Source: Branchiostoma floridae (lineage: Eukaryota; Chordata; Leptocardii; Amphioxiformes; Branchiostomatidae). Taken from it: a DNA stretch of 64,000 bases. The position numbers and the translations under genes are program-made. Location: NCBI RefSeq assembly GCF_000003815.2, contig NC_049987.1, positions 24,139,824-24,203,823 on the forward strand, given 5' to 3'. The notes beneath the pieces were generated by a model that was not told the DNA's origin, did no database searches, and worked only from the letters and a program-made list of their open reading frames with translations. This document shows, piece after piece, positions 1 through 12,200 of this stretch. The stretch's first letter is position 1. Each line of letters begins with the position of its first letter.

Positions 1-137
1 TAGCCCACACGTGCATGGTTGAATTTCAGTAATAGGGTAGCCCACACGTACATGGTTGAATTTCAGTAATGGGGTAGCCCACACGTACATGGTTTAATTT
101 CGATAACGTGGAAGCCCACACGTACATTGTTGAATTT
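1..137. repeat. 37-bp minisatellite, truncated by window edge
   Basis: About four diverged copies of a unit of roughly 37 bp containing CACACGTACATGGTTGAATT, one per line of sequence. The same unit forms the much longer array at 17437-18060. Here it is the right end of an array cut by the window start. In both places the array is followed by the same unique sequence, so it marks the left edge of each duplication unit. Confidence 0.9.
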
Positions 138-1225
138 CAGTTTACAATCAAGATATTAGAGAACACAAAAAGTAGGCAAAGAAGCTGAAAGTCCTATTTT
201 TTGACGCTCCAATGCTGAATATCCCGCTTAGCTTTGTCATGTGACCCAGGCAGTGAATAACCGTTTTGCCTAAAAAAACTTGTAAAAGATTCGCTCTTTT
301 CACATGGTGATGCGTGCCTATCAAATATGTAGCCAATTGTCAATGGTTAGGCATAAATATCAGTGCAGTGACATTTATGGTGATTCACAAATACCTGTCG
401 GGCTGTTGTTTCTGATATTCAACTCCATATCGTCAATACTAAACGTCTCGATAGACCTGGCACACATAAATTCTCTGTAGTGGAATCAAATACGTAAAAG
501 GATCAGAGTTTGTTCTTCAAGGCCATCCTCATCCAACAACGACTTGATGTTAGCACATACGAAGTAACTTATAACGCAATAGATGGATACGAGTCAGTGT
601 TACTGTTTGTCAGCAGTAGACATTTTTTTTATACAAACAGTTCAGTGACATAGAGCACAAAACATGGCTCTTAGTTTGAGCTACATATATCAAATTGTGT
701 AAACATGCACAGAGTACATGCCGGTACCCAATTAGTTCTTTGTGTACAAAGTCGACAATATCGGCAGTCTCGATCGAACCCTGGGTGATAAGCCCTGGTT
801 CGGTTAAAGGGTATCGCAGTGAACCAATAGAACAATAATCCAACAAAAACCTTTGAACGCGTTATCAACTATACATGCAATATACAGCCTTCCAAGAAGC
901 TTCTGGGTTTTGGTTGGGGATTTCCCGTTTTAATTCACAGGTGGGTACAACTGACTTAGCCAAACGACACGGAAAAAAAACACAATCGGGTCGAAAACGA
1001 TTGTATTTAGCAAAAGTTACTGTTTCCATTCAAGACTCATTGGAAAGGTTGTTGTCCCTCAAAACAACACTTCCCATATAAACACCAACCGGACCCTCTT
1101 CAATAACGACCGACCCCAGTGATCACGAGGCGAGCAGGTGACAGTCACACTGTAACAAGTAAGTGGAAGACAGACGACAGACAAGTTGCGTCATTAGCAC
1201 CGCACAGTCACAGTACAGCTGTGGT
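138..1225 (+). repeat. Upstream region of gene A, duplicated upstream of gene B
   Basis: This stretch aligns by eye, with small indels, to about 18295-19350. The best shared block runs from about 690 to 960 against 18850-19110. It is the 5' part of the tandem duplication and probably holds the promoter and first non-coding exon. No open reading frame here is conserved between the copies, so the small ORFs in it are not taken as genes. Confidence 0.75.
1083..1225 (+). promoter_or_regulatory. Possible 5' non-coding exon or promoter of gene A
   Basis: A relatively GC-rich patch ends in a good donor, GTG|GTAAGTACC, at about 1223/1224. The paralogous patch at about 19230-19350 also ends near a donor-like GTGAGT. 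This fits a first non-coding exon spliced to the ATG exon at 3490, but no TATA box or transcript is visible. It is a guess from conservation between the two copies. Confidence 0.22.
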
Positions 1226-3489
1226 AAGTACCTATCTGTCTTATGCATATCCAGGAAAGTCCGATGCTGAAGTACTGAAAGTACTGACATGATCTGTCAT
1301 GTTTTCGATGGATTACCCTTGAAAGAAAATGCGGCGTTTCCCATAACAAAAATCACAGTTGAGCTAATCTCTTATGTGCGCTTCCACAGTTGAACTTCCC
1401 TCCGCAGATCAAAGGCGCGATGCCGAAATCAAAGGCCCTTTAACGACGCCACCAACAATGCATACACTAGTACTGTAACAAAGTTTTTGTTATGGGTTTC
1501 TCATTCACTAGTTACAACAAGTACCATGGCCCAACTATATTAAAAATCGGAAATAGTTCAGAAAGGATAGGATAACATTAACCCAAGGTTGTTGAGTACA
1601 AACACCGAAGACTTTAAGTGCACATGTCTGTAAGGATCAAACAATTGTGCTCAGGGCAAATAAAATCGATTTGGTTCATATTTTGCGCAGCAATAGTACG
1701 TGGACCCGTACAACCTTCAAAATAGTTTTTTTTTGTCAAAACTCATTGTTGCCTTGGCAACAAGCCACGCTAGTTTTGAGGCTATTGTCACAGATTTATC
1801 CATGTCAACAACATGAAAATTGGCAAAAGGGAAGTTAATGACCCAATCACCTCCAAATGCTTCAACATAATTTCTGACGTTTCCAATATGTTGTAGTGCA
1901 ATATCTATGTTCACTTCACCACTGACACGTCCGATGCCAGACGCACAAAATTATAGCACATGCTATATAACATCAATAAAAGTATTATACAAGGTCTTCT
2001 GTGGTCATATTGTCAGTCTTCTTTTCTAAAATGTGTAAAAATTGCTGTGTGTATAGTTTGTGTTCTTATGTTTGTGTGACTATTATCTATGGGTTGCATA
2101 CCTGAAATAATCAAATTCATACCAAAAAAAGGTTCCTATTAGACTGAAAAAATCTAAACTTGAACAAAATAGTTCTGAAGTCGATGTATCGATAGCTTTC
2201 AGTCCACTGGCAGTCTCAAAACAATGCGAGGATTTCAATAATCGCAAAATAAGGGGGTTTGTCCAATTGTGAAAGTATAAAACATTTTGCTTGAAGCAAA
2301 TATATAGATTTGCAACAAATAAATAGATACATAAAATAGCCAATTGATTCATCCTTCAAAGTTTGTCTTCTTGTCTTGTTAGTGCATGACTGTTACTAGA
2401 AGTGGGCCACTTTTAGTGATTTCGGGAAAATGTACTATTATCAATTTGATGCTTGCAGAAGTTAGGACAAATTTCTCTTCGAGTGTAGCTAACCTGTCAC
2501 CGGACAAGAATCCAAACTTTGCTATGATTCATATCATAGCTATTCTATGTATCTATGCAGCTTTGTAACTTACTGCTCCTCAAATGAGAGGAGAGATCAA
2601 TTTTCAAGCCTTAAAACATCGCTTTGTTTTGAGGCTGACTGTGGACTGAAAGTTATCTGTATTTCGATTATTTTGCGCAAGGACCCTTTTCTCTTTTTTG
2701 GCCAGTTTCCATGTTGTCGACATGCAACAATCTGTACAAATGGCCTCAAAACTTGCTTGGACTCTTCCAATTCTTACAATGAAGTTTGACCGGAAAAGAA
2801 GCTTTTTTGAGCTGTTGTTGGCCACGATTGCTATGCAAACTAAGATTGAATCAATTATTCGACCTTGAGCTCATATTTGCAGACCCCACTTTGTCAACAA
2901 ACCTTCAAAATGATGTTTTTATGACACGCAGGCAAAAACAAACTTTGTGACTAACTGTTTAAGATTTGGTAGTTTAAAAAAAACGTAAATGGAAGTTTAG
3001 TAGTGATGCTGACATATACTTCAACAATTCGACAAAATAAAAACAGCGACTAATTCAACTAAATGAATATGATTAAAAACAACATAACATTTTATCGGTG
3101 AAATTCGTTGATCACTTTGTCAAATCACTCCACCGCAGCAACGCTGCCAACTTACTGCAGCTTCAGTGAGATACCTCCTTTAGGATTAGGCCCTAATTGC
3201 AATTCTAGTTCTCGTCAACCACAAATTTGACCCGGTGGACTGCCGGATACCGGGGATACCACTCAGTCACGGCTTCAATTTGTTCCCGGGACCCAGGTCA
3301 ACCCGGTGCCCGGTCGGAACAAAAAATGCCCCATGAGCAGCAAGATGTCCTACGGTACCACGTAGGAGTCACGCGCGCCAGAAAGTGCAAGAAAAAAAAA
3401 CAGCCCGGCAGGGCCCCTTTCTCGAATCGTTACCTAAGCCGTAGTAAGCATGTACCCTGTTTTGAAACAGGGCATCAATTCCATGCAAG
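1226..3489. other. Non-coding region before gene A ATG
   Basis: AT-rich sequence without a supported gene; probably 5' intron or upstream DNA of gene A. A diverged inverted repeat can be seen: about 2165-2255 is complementary to about 2625-2690 (shared core TGGACTGAAAG and ATTATTTTGCG). The rest shows nothing recognisable. Confidence 0.5.
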
Positions 3490-4948
3490 ATGGCGAGTGC
3501 TGAAAGTAGCGACTCCAGTTCTACAGCATGGTTTGTCTATCCTGAGACGGGGCTTCGAAGGAAACTGAAGCTGAAAAATGCAACCCCGAAGAAACTAAAA
3601 CAAGCTCTCAAGCTGCCGGGGTATCCTGACCATCTTATCGACATAGAAGAGGAAGAAGCCATCTTCTTAGACGAGGATGGTAATGACAGCCTGTTCCCAG
3701 ACTTGGTGCCCGACAAAGAGTACGAAGTCCAAGTTGGAGATGTTGGTGACGTCACTGGTAAGTTAATAGTAAGGTGGAAGGTGCGTTATTTTACACTTGG
3801 TGAATATGTTGCGCATTAGATAAGAACAAGTCCATCTTGATGTAGGCACACGGGTTGAAATTAGCTGGACACTGTTGTGTATTTGACATACGCATGTCGT
3901 GTACTTATAGATGACTGTGTAAGTATGACATTGCTGTCTCAAAATATTGTCCTTGTCATATTTACACAGACCTGCCTCTGCCAATTCCGAACATAGACGG
4001 GCTGGCTTATATATATAATCAATCAATCAATCAAATAATGGTGACACCGATCACAAAATCACCATATATGGTGACTTTCATAAGTAAATTACAAAACCCA
4101 TCGGACGGAAAACGACGAACTGTGTATTCTATTCCATTCCAATCTGTTCTGTTTTGTTCCATTCCATTCATTCTGTTTAATTCATTAAATTCATTACAAT
4201 TATATTCTATTCTGCTTTATTTGGGGTTGTACCCTTCGAAGCTCACACTAGCTGTTGTGGTGGTTATACTCGTTTTATGTCAGTCAGACGTATCTTACCG
4301 ACGTTCTTACCCCTGTCTCAGTGAACACAGCTGAGAAAGTCCCTACCTCGAAACCAAAGAACCTGCGGGCAGGGGACATCCAGCGCGCGTTGGTGTGCTG
4401 TCAGGCTGTCTATGAGGAGACACCAGAAGCCGTACAGGAGTTCCTGACCACAGAACTGACGAGCCATGACTTCGGCAGTGCTTCTGTGTCCTGCTATGGG
4501 CCAGTGTCGTACATGGTGGCTGAGACTGAGGACAAGGATGAAGTCTTTATTGCCTTTAGGGGTAAGGCACTACATGTAATAATATACTAAGTACTATTTA
4601 TTATTGCGGTGTTTGTTTATGGGTACGCTCGCGCCCGTGTATGTATGCTTACTGCTGTGTGTGTCTGTGTGTGTGTGTGCGCGTGTGTGTGTGTGTGTGT
4701 GTGTGCGTGTGTGCGTGCGTGCGTGCGTGTGTCTGTGTGTGTCTATGTGTGCGTGTGTACGTGTCTCTGTGTGTGCGTGCGTGCGTGTGTGCGTATGTCT
4801 GTGCGTGTGTGTGTGTGTGTGCGTGTGTCCGTGTGTGTGTGTGCGTGTGCGTGCGTGTGTGCGTGTGTCTGTGTGTGTGTGTGCGTGTGTGCCTGCGTGT
4901 GTCAGTGTGTGCGTGTCTCTGTGTGTGGCGTGCGTGCGTGTGTGCGTA

Positions 4949-4989
<41 letters not shown>

Positions 4990-5015
4990 CGTGTGTGTGC
5001 TTGCGTGTGTGCGTG

Positions 5016-5070
<55 letters not shown>

Positions 5071-8000
5071 CATATTTAACGTTTGTATTCATCAGATATA
5101 GTCTTATGAACAACTGTTNNNNNNNNNNNNNNNNNNNNNNNNNNNNNNNNNNNNNNNNNNNNNNNNNNNNNNNNNNNNNNNNNNNNNNNNNNNNNNNNNN
5201 NNNNNNNNNNNNNNNNNNATGATACTCAGGCTAAGTAGTTGGTACACAACCCCTCAAAACAACAAACTTTCTGCTCAGAACCCTCGTAGCTATGACAACA
5301 GGCCAATGGAATTTCTAGGCCATGTTTTTAGATTTTGGACTTTCAGGGCTTTTAAGTTGGGCAAAATTTCAATTTTTTTAACCGGAAACAGTGTATTGTA
5401 TTCAGGTTTCCCGAGACCTAAACTTACAGAACATTAACTTAACTGCTATTTCATACAAGTTTGGACTTTGCTCTAATCTGCACATTCTGATTCACGTTAA
5501 AGCATGGATGCAGTGACAGTGTTCCAAAGTTGGAAAATTTCATGTTTTTTATATGTAAAAATCTGGGAAAATGGCAAAGAAACTTTTTGGGCCTGTTGCC
5601 ACAGCAATGACAGGTTCTAAGCAGAAAGAAATCTATTTTGAGGGGCTGTGTACCAAGCACTATTACTGTGCAAAACAAAATGGGCCAAATTGATTTTTGA
5701 ACGGTGCCACCATTGTTTGACCCTTGCAAAAATCCTCTCTTTTTAACATTCATCAGTTAAATACAGCATTTCTACTAACAAGACACACAATATTTTCAGG
5801 CACCGGTAAGTTAACGGACGTGATGGCCAACTGTTCCGACTGGCAGCAGCTGGCATCAAGCGGACCTGACGAAAGCCAGACTGCATTGGGAGGGCGGTGC
5901 CATGCCGGGTTTCTTAAACTGGCCTCTACCATCCCAGTCGACCCCTTCTTGCAGAAGTACCAGTCATACAGCCCTGCTGACAATGCAGAAGGGTGCCATC
6001 GCATAGTTCTGTGTGGACACAGCCTTGGTGGTGCCGTGTCGCACATCGTCGCGCTCAACATGCTGGTGGAGCTAAAGAGAAGGGAACTCCCCACCGACAA
6101 CATCATGTCCATCGCGTTCGGGGCGCCTTTCTTCGGTGACGAGGGCCTCCGTTCCTACGTGGAGGAGCAGAACCTGTCCGACTGCCTACTGACCGTGGTG
6201 AACCAGAAGGACCCTGTGCCGCGAATTCTACGATTGGCGGAAGCCGTTCAAACTGCTGTGACAACAACATCTGCTAATTATAAGGAAAGAAACTATTCTA
6301 TTAAAGTATACGTTTTCTGCATGGAAAGCTGTGACTTATTGCATACGGTATCTATATATGACGGCTGGTTCTTGTAATAACTTTTTACACGGTTTACACG
6401 AGGCAAACAATGTCTTATGACTATCGACGCGTCCTAGGACACGCGCCGCGCGTCGAACGTCGTGGGACATTTTCGCGTCGTGTAAGGCCCGATTTACACG
6501 AGGCAAAGGCCGAATTTACACGAGGCACTTTGAACGACGTAAGTCGTTTGTCCTAGGAAAGTGACCTAGGACAGTTTTCGTTTTACACACACCCTTGCGG
6601 TGCGCCGCAGCGCGTCGCGACGTGCCACAGTGCGTCGTGTTGCCATGAACTCTGGTGACCCGCCTTGACGTACGTCGTTTGATTTTTTGCCTCGTGTAAA
6701 TCGGGCCAAAAAATCAAACGACGTATGTCGTTCGACGCGCGCCGCGCGTCCTACGTCACTTTTTTTCCCGTGTAAAAGCGAAAACGACGCGCTTTGGGGC
6801 GCTGTGGCGCGACGCAGTGTGGCACCTCCAGAGGTGACTTACGACGCTCCGCGGGGAGTTTGCGGCGCCGCCCAACCTCGTGTAAACGGATCCGCGTCGC
6901 AGGTAGCCCATTTCTGCGGTGCTGTGAGCGCTCCTGGTGGTATACTCTCGCACCCAAACTGCTCGGTTGACATTTCCTTGAGCTTCAATCATAGCATCGA
7001 CAGCACAGAAGGCTGCCCGTTGAATGTCGTGGTACCGGTCCCTACAACGTACAAGCCGTCTTCTGCGCCATGCCCGGCGCTGCATGTACGCGCGAGTAGA
7101 GAAGAAAATCATCATCTGTCAGATGAACAATAACAACAGGACTTGTTCTATGATCCCGCCATTTTAAAAACGCGCGCTGTCAAATGTCGGGCGGGAACCT
7201 TCACGGCAACGCGACGCACTGTGGCGTGTCGCGACTCGCTGCGGCGCGCCGCAGGGGTGTGTGTAAAATGAAAACTGTCCTACGTCACTGTCCTAGGACA
7301 AACGACATACGTCGTTCAAAGAGCCTCGTGTAAATTGGGCCTTAGTTATTATGGTGTGATGATTACGTATTTCCAAGTATTAGATGATATCTGACATTGT
7401 CTTTGTCATTGTCACATTTCTACAGGTAAAGAAGTACGTGAAAGACGTGAAGCCGTTGCTCACCCCTATACTGGATATCATATCGTCCTCTGGGGTTGGC
7501 GGTCCTGTCATTGCGGCTGCAGATGTGCCTGCCGGCGCCATGTTGGATCATCTTCCCGCTGCCATGGATGAGCTGGACGGACTGATACGGCAACACGGCG
7601 TAACCCTACAGGAGCTGAACTCCATCTACCGGCCTGTAGGGTGGTACATGTTCATCACGTGCCAAGAGGCTCCTGGCGGTTTGCGCACAACGTGGGATGT
7701 AGGCTACATCCGAGAGGAAGGAGAGATCAACAGGTTCATATCGGACAGCGGACATCTCACTCGTGAGTACGGAAGAATCTTTGGAATATACTGTTTTACC
7801 AAGCATACGAATTCTGTTTCAGGTTGTTAATCAAGTATCCACTCTCTTGATTTCATAATTTTAACTTTTTTGTACGCATTTATTTTGCTATTGGAAAAAT
7901 TCAGCTACTTATTTGCATGCAGAGTTAGGTACGTGACTTCAAGGCCTACCTAATAATCAATGTACTAAATCCCAACATAGAAACAAACGTAGAATGGACT

Positions 8001-9191
8001 CATGCTTTTCTTTGCAAATGGAAATTTTCTCATTAGACATTTCTAGTTTCTTTCTTTTTCTTTCAGGGGAGAAGATACATGCACACAAAGCTGTGTGCTA
8101 TGCAACAGCCTTCTACAACGTGTCGACCAAGAAGGAGTACGACACAGTCCTCGCAGTTTACGATGTAGTTGACAGCTTGGCCCCCGAGATATGGAGCGCC
8201 CGGAACATCTCCATGGAAGCAGCCTTCCCTCCACGTGTCAGTAAAGTTTTTCTTGTCAGCATTGGTACGTAACTCTTATACATATGGATACGATCAATTA
8301 GGTCGGATGGTTCCAATACCATGTAGAATTGAACCATGAATATGGAATGAATCCTTCCCTTTATACTAAAGTGTTATGATTTTTAGTCATCTTTTGGATA
8401 CCTTTACATTTCTTAACCTACTCCCATCCCCAGCCTTTTCCTCTCATCAGTATCAACCTCTGTTACTCCCTCCCTACATGGTGAACAATCTTTGCATCTT
8501 CCTATTTTTGCTTCCAACGACAACATTAACAGGTAATGAGAATGTGTTGTTTCATTTTTGTCAAAGCAAGCCAGAAAGGGGACACGGATAGTGGGAAGTT
8601 GTTGGTGACCATCGACGGTGAAAACCTAGACTTCTTTGTCCCATTGAAGAACCCTTTCACAGGTAACCATCACTTAAATGTACTAGCTTCCATTTTCATG
8701 CCTGTTATCTCTGACAATGTCATAGATGTTTACTGGACGTGAACAATTGTCAGATTATGCAGGGTTGACTGTATGGGGTTTTCGTAATTTATTGTTGTGG
8801 ATAGCTATTTTCCACACATAAACAAATGAAACGGAGATGATGGTGCTGTGGAACGGCATCTTAACACTTATTTCCTCTGTGGAAAATGACCTGTTCCTCT
8901 TCATGGTTGGAACTTCACTTTATTTGATATGATTTGTTCAGGCGTTCCCTTTGACGAGACGAGGGGAGTTTCTGTGAACTTCAAAAGTTCTCGCCAAGTT
9001 GTTCTGGAGTGTTACCTTACTGATGGAGCGTTCGACCCTCTTCCCACCGTCACGGTGAGAACTCACTTTCAGGAGATCCTGTATCAGATCACGGCGGATG
9101 AATTCAAGGTAATTACATCGCCAATAACTTTATATTTTGGGTAGCGTTTGTATGTGTGTGTGAGTGTGTGTGAGTGAGTGAGTGAGTGTGC

Positions 9192-9277
<86 letters not shown>

Positions 9278-12200
9278 CCTCAGTTGCAGTCTTCAAACGG
9301 GGCTGGCTTCGCCCCGTCTCGAGACAGAAAGGGCTACCACGTAAAATTAACATTTGTTTGGCATTGTTTCCAAGAGTATTGAGATCAACTAAATGCCCAA
9401 GTATCCCGGGAAGCTTGCCAAAGAGGACTGAGCGCTGGTATGCATAGGTAGGGCACTGCAATAGGTAATGACTAATGTGTAACCGCAGCTGCAGGCGTCG
9501 TGAATTGGGACTACGGGGGAGTTGAGAACCTTAACTAAAATGGCTGAATTTGGTAGGGCGTACCAATTTGAAAAGATGTGTCCCGATTGTTCCAACTAAT
9601 GATGGAATATGGACTAAAAGACCTACCAAAGCGGTCAGTCGAAAATTTGATAGGTCTCTAATATTTCTGCTGTTTCTCAAATCGTACATTAGTACATATC
9701 CCAATAATTGCATACGGAAGTAAAGTAGTCAGATATTCACGAGTAAGTCCGGCCATTTGACGTTTTGTACCTCACAGCAAGTGAAAGGCTGCACACTGGG
9801 TCAGCTGGTTGTCGGGCGGTTGAAGCCTGAGCTGCTCATCAAGGCAACACAGCGTTGCTTGGCAACAGTGATGATGATGCCAGAATCCATCCGACAAAAG
9901 GAACTTGCAAAGAGCGCCATGATGACGTACCTGGACAAGCTGGACAAGAGCAGACGTAACGTCAGAAATGGTTAGTTCTTGAAGGAGTATTATTACGACT
10001 TCCTTATACAAAGAAATCACAAAATATAGCAAAATCAATCAATAAAAACCTGCTGTCAGGTATTTCTAAATGATTCATATCTCCTTCGAAGTGGGACCGG
10101 TAGCGCAGTGGCAGCATGTTCGCCTCGGAACCGAGAGGTCTCCGATTCGATTCCGACTGCCATGTCACCGATCTTGTGCCCTTGGGAAAGGCACTTTACA
10201 CGACTTTCCTCACTTACTCAGGTAAAAATGAGTACCTAGCTTCGGCTCGGGCCGTCCCTCGGATAGGACGTTAAATGGAGGGCCCGTGTCTGGGGAGAGC
10301 CACACCCTATGCACGTTAAAGATGGGATGCGTGCGGTGTGAGATGGCATAAATCCTTCCGTCTGGGGTTGGTGATTCACTTCAAAATCAACCGGATGGAG
10401 GCCTGGCGAACCTCTGTCTCGTACCACGGTGATTAACATCATTCACCCGGACGGGAGACCTGGCGCATCCCCATCTTGTAGTTATACAGCGAAAGGGTAT
10501 GTCAACCCGTAAGGAGCGGTATGACTCCGTCGTGTGTCAACATGTGCGAACATCTGTGATCACGTCGACCAATGATGATGATGATGATCTCTACCCTCGT
10601 TTTAATATAGGGTTAATGAGCTTTATTATTTATGGCCGATCTCAATTGCTACCGAATGAAGCTAACGATCGAAGCGAAGGATGAAGTGTCATTAATGTTA
10701 ATATCATATAAACATTATGTTAGTGTCCTTGCTTTACGTATCAATTAACTAGACGTGGCCTCTATGAGCTGAAATGTGCTGTGGCTACGTAGTGTCGCTC
10801 GTGCCAAAAGTTGTTAACGTTACATCCTCTACTCACTTATGGTTGACAATACCCTGAGAACGAAAACACTGGGGTGTTAATGACCTGGGCGAAGTGGGTA
10901 AAATGGAGCCTTCTGATTGTCTGGATCACGTGTGATAATACTTCATCTTTGTTATGTGTGTACCAAAATTGACAAAGTATTTTTTGTCAAAAACATTTCA
11001 CATATTGCCCTGTTTAGGTAACAAGAAACCAGAGCTATTCAACATGGTGGCAGATGCCTTATCTGGTGGCCTAGAGAAGCTCCAAGACGAAATGCTGCTA
11101 CCTGTGGTGGGTGAGATTGTGGCTGAAGTTGGTGACCATCTAAAGGTGACATTCCCTATGCGTTGGAGAGACTGGGTTCTGGGAAGTCTGCTAGGGCTTA
11201 CAGCCGTCGCTGGAGTGGTATTCACAGGTAAGATATTTGTAGTAAATCTAATAAATTTTTCGAAGTGTAAGTTCCCCATCTCTGATCTTTAACTGCATTT
11301 TTCTGTAATGAAAGGGGGCGTTGGTGCTGCATACATCGGAGCCATCGGTGTGACGGGAGGTGGAGCCATTGCCGGCGGCGCTGCAGGCATAATGGCTGCC
11401 GGAGCCAGTCTGTACGGCAAGGCCAAGCTGGATCAGTATTTCATTGAGGTGGAGCGTAATTACAAGGGTGTTCTCAGGTAAGAACAGCAGATTACATTCA
11501 GTAAAAAGTAGCAGCTTCATATTGGTTTCGCATTTTTTAAGATAAGGGGTTCAGTATTGGATGCGATTATTAATTAAACACAGATTTCCATACTTTATCA
11601 CAGAGCTCTGTTGGAGGAGCTTCCATTTGTTAATGATGCAAGTACTGAGAACTCGATCCACGACCAGTCACTGAGCGACGATGTGTATTGCCTGGAGTCG
11701 GCTCTTATGACCAAGTATAAGGTGAGATTAAAGCCAATGTTTCGTTAAGCTAATAGCGAAACAGCCTGAATTGCATTGTAATTTACATACATTTGTAACA
11801 TTTGAACATCAGAAAATTTGTTTTTAAAATTGACACGGTTACACAATATAATTTCGAATCAACTAATAATCTAAAAACGTTGAGTATACTAGCCTCCATA
11901 GCAGACTCTCTGTGGCCTTTTTCGGCTCCTAATACACTCTTGCTGGCAATTTCTTTTTGTATTGGGACGCTAATTTCCGGCAGTCCCTGATTACTGGCCC
12001 AGGGAAAAAGTGTATTAGGAGCCAACAAAAGGCCCCAAGGAGCCTGCTATGGAGGCTGGAGTATACAAGTATTGTTGCCAGACAACAACTTGTCTAGCAA
12101 CGATGCCTATGACGAAAAGAAACATACGTAAAAAAACATAGATTACTTTTAAAGTGTGTGCGTCTTTTAGATGCTAGGGTTTCTTGACAGCGACATCGAC

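Noticed and set aside
610-868. Overlapping minus-strand ORFs also present near 18815-19022
   Set aside because: Present in both duplication units, but the reading frames differ by indels; similarity is due to the duplication, not coding constraint.
3227-3568. 113-codon ORF overlapping gene A exon 1
   Set aside because: Different frame from the conserved exon; no counterpart upstream of gene B.
4594-5222. Several ORFs of 150-190 codons on both strands
   Set aside because: Poly(Cys-Val) and poly(His-Thr) translations of a TG microsatellite, one even running into N; no real protein.
6687-7133. 148-codon and 119-codon ORFs on opposite strands
   Set aside because: Both lie inside the CG-rich palindromic element, where few stop codons are expected by composition; no domain seen.
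9084-9461. 125-codon minus-strand ORF with a poly-His/Thr centre
   Set aside because: Spans the GT microsatellite after exon 7 of gene A; flanks have no known domain.
10091-10165. Possible tRNA gene
   Set aside because: A- and B-box-like words are present, but the stems do not pair cleanly and a SINE body follows; related bodies occur at 50.5 and 50.8 kb.
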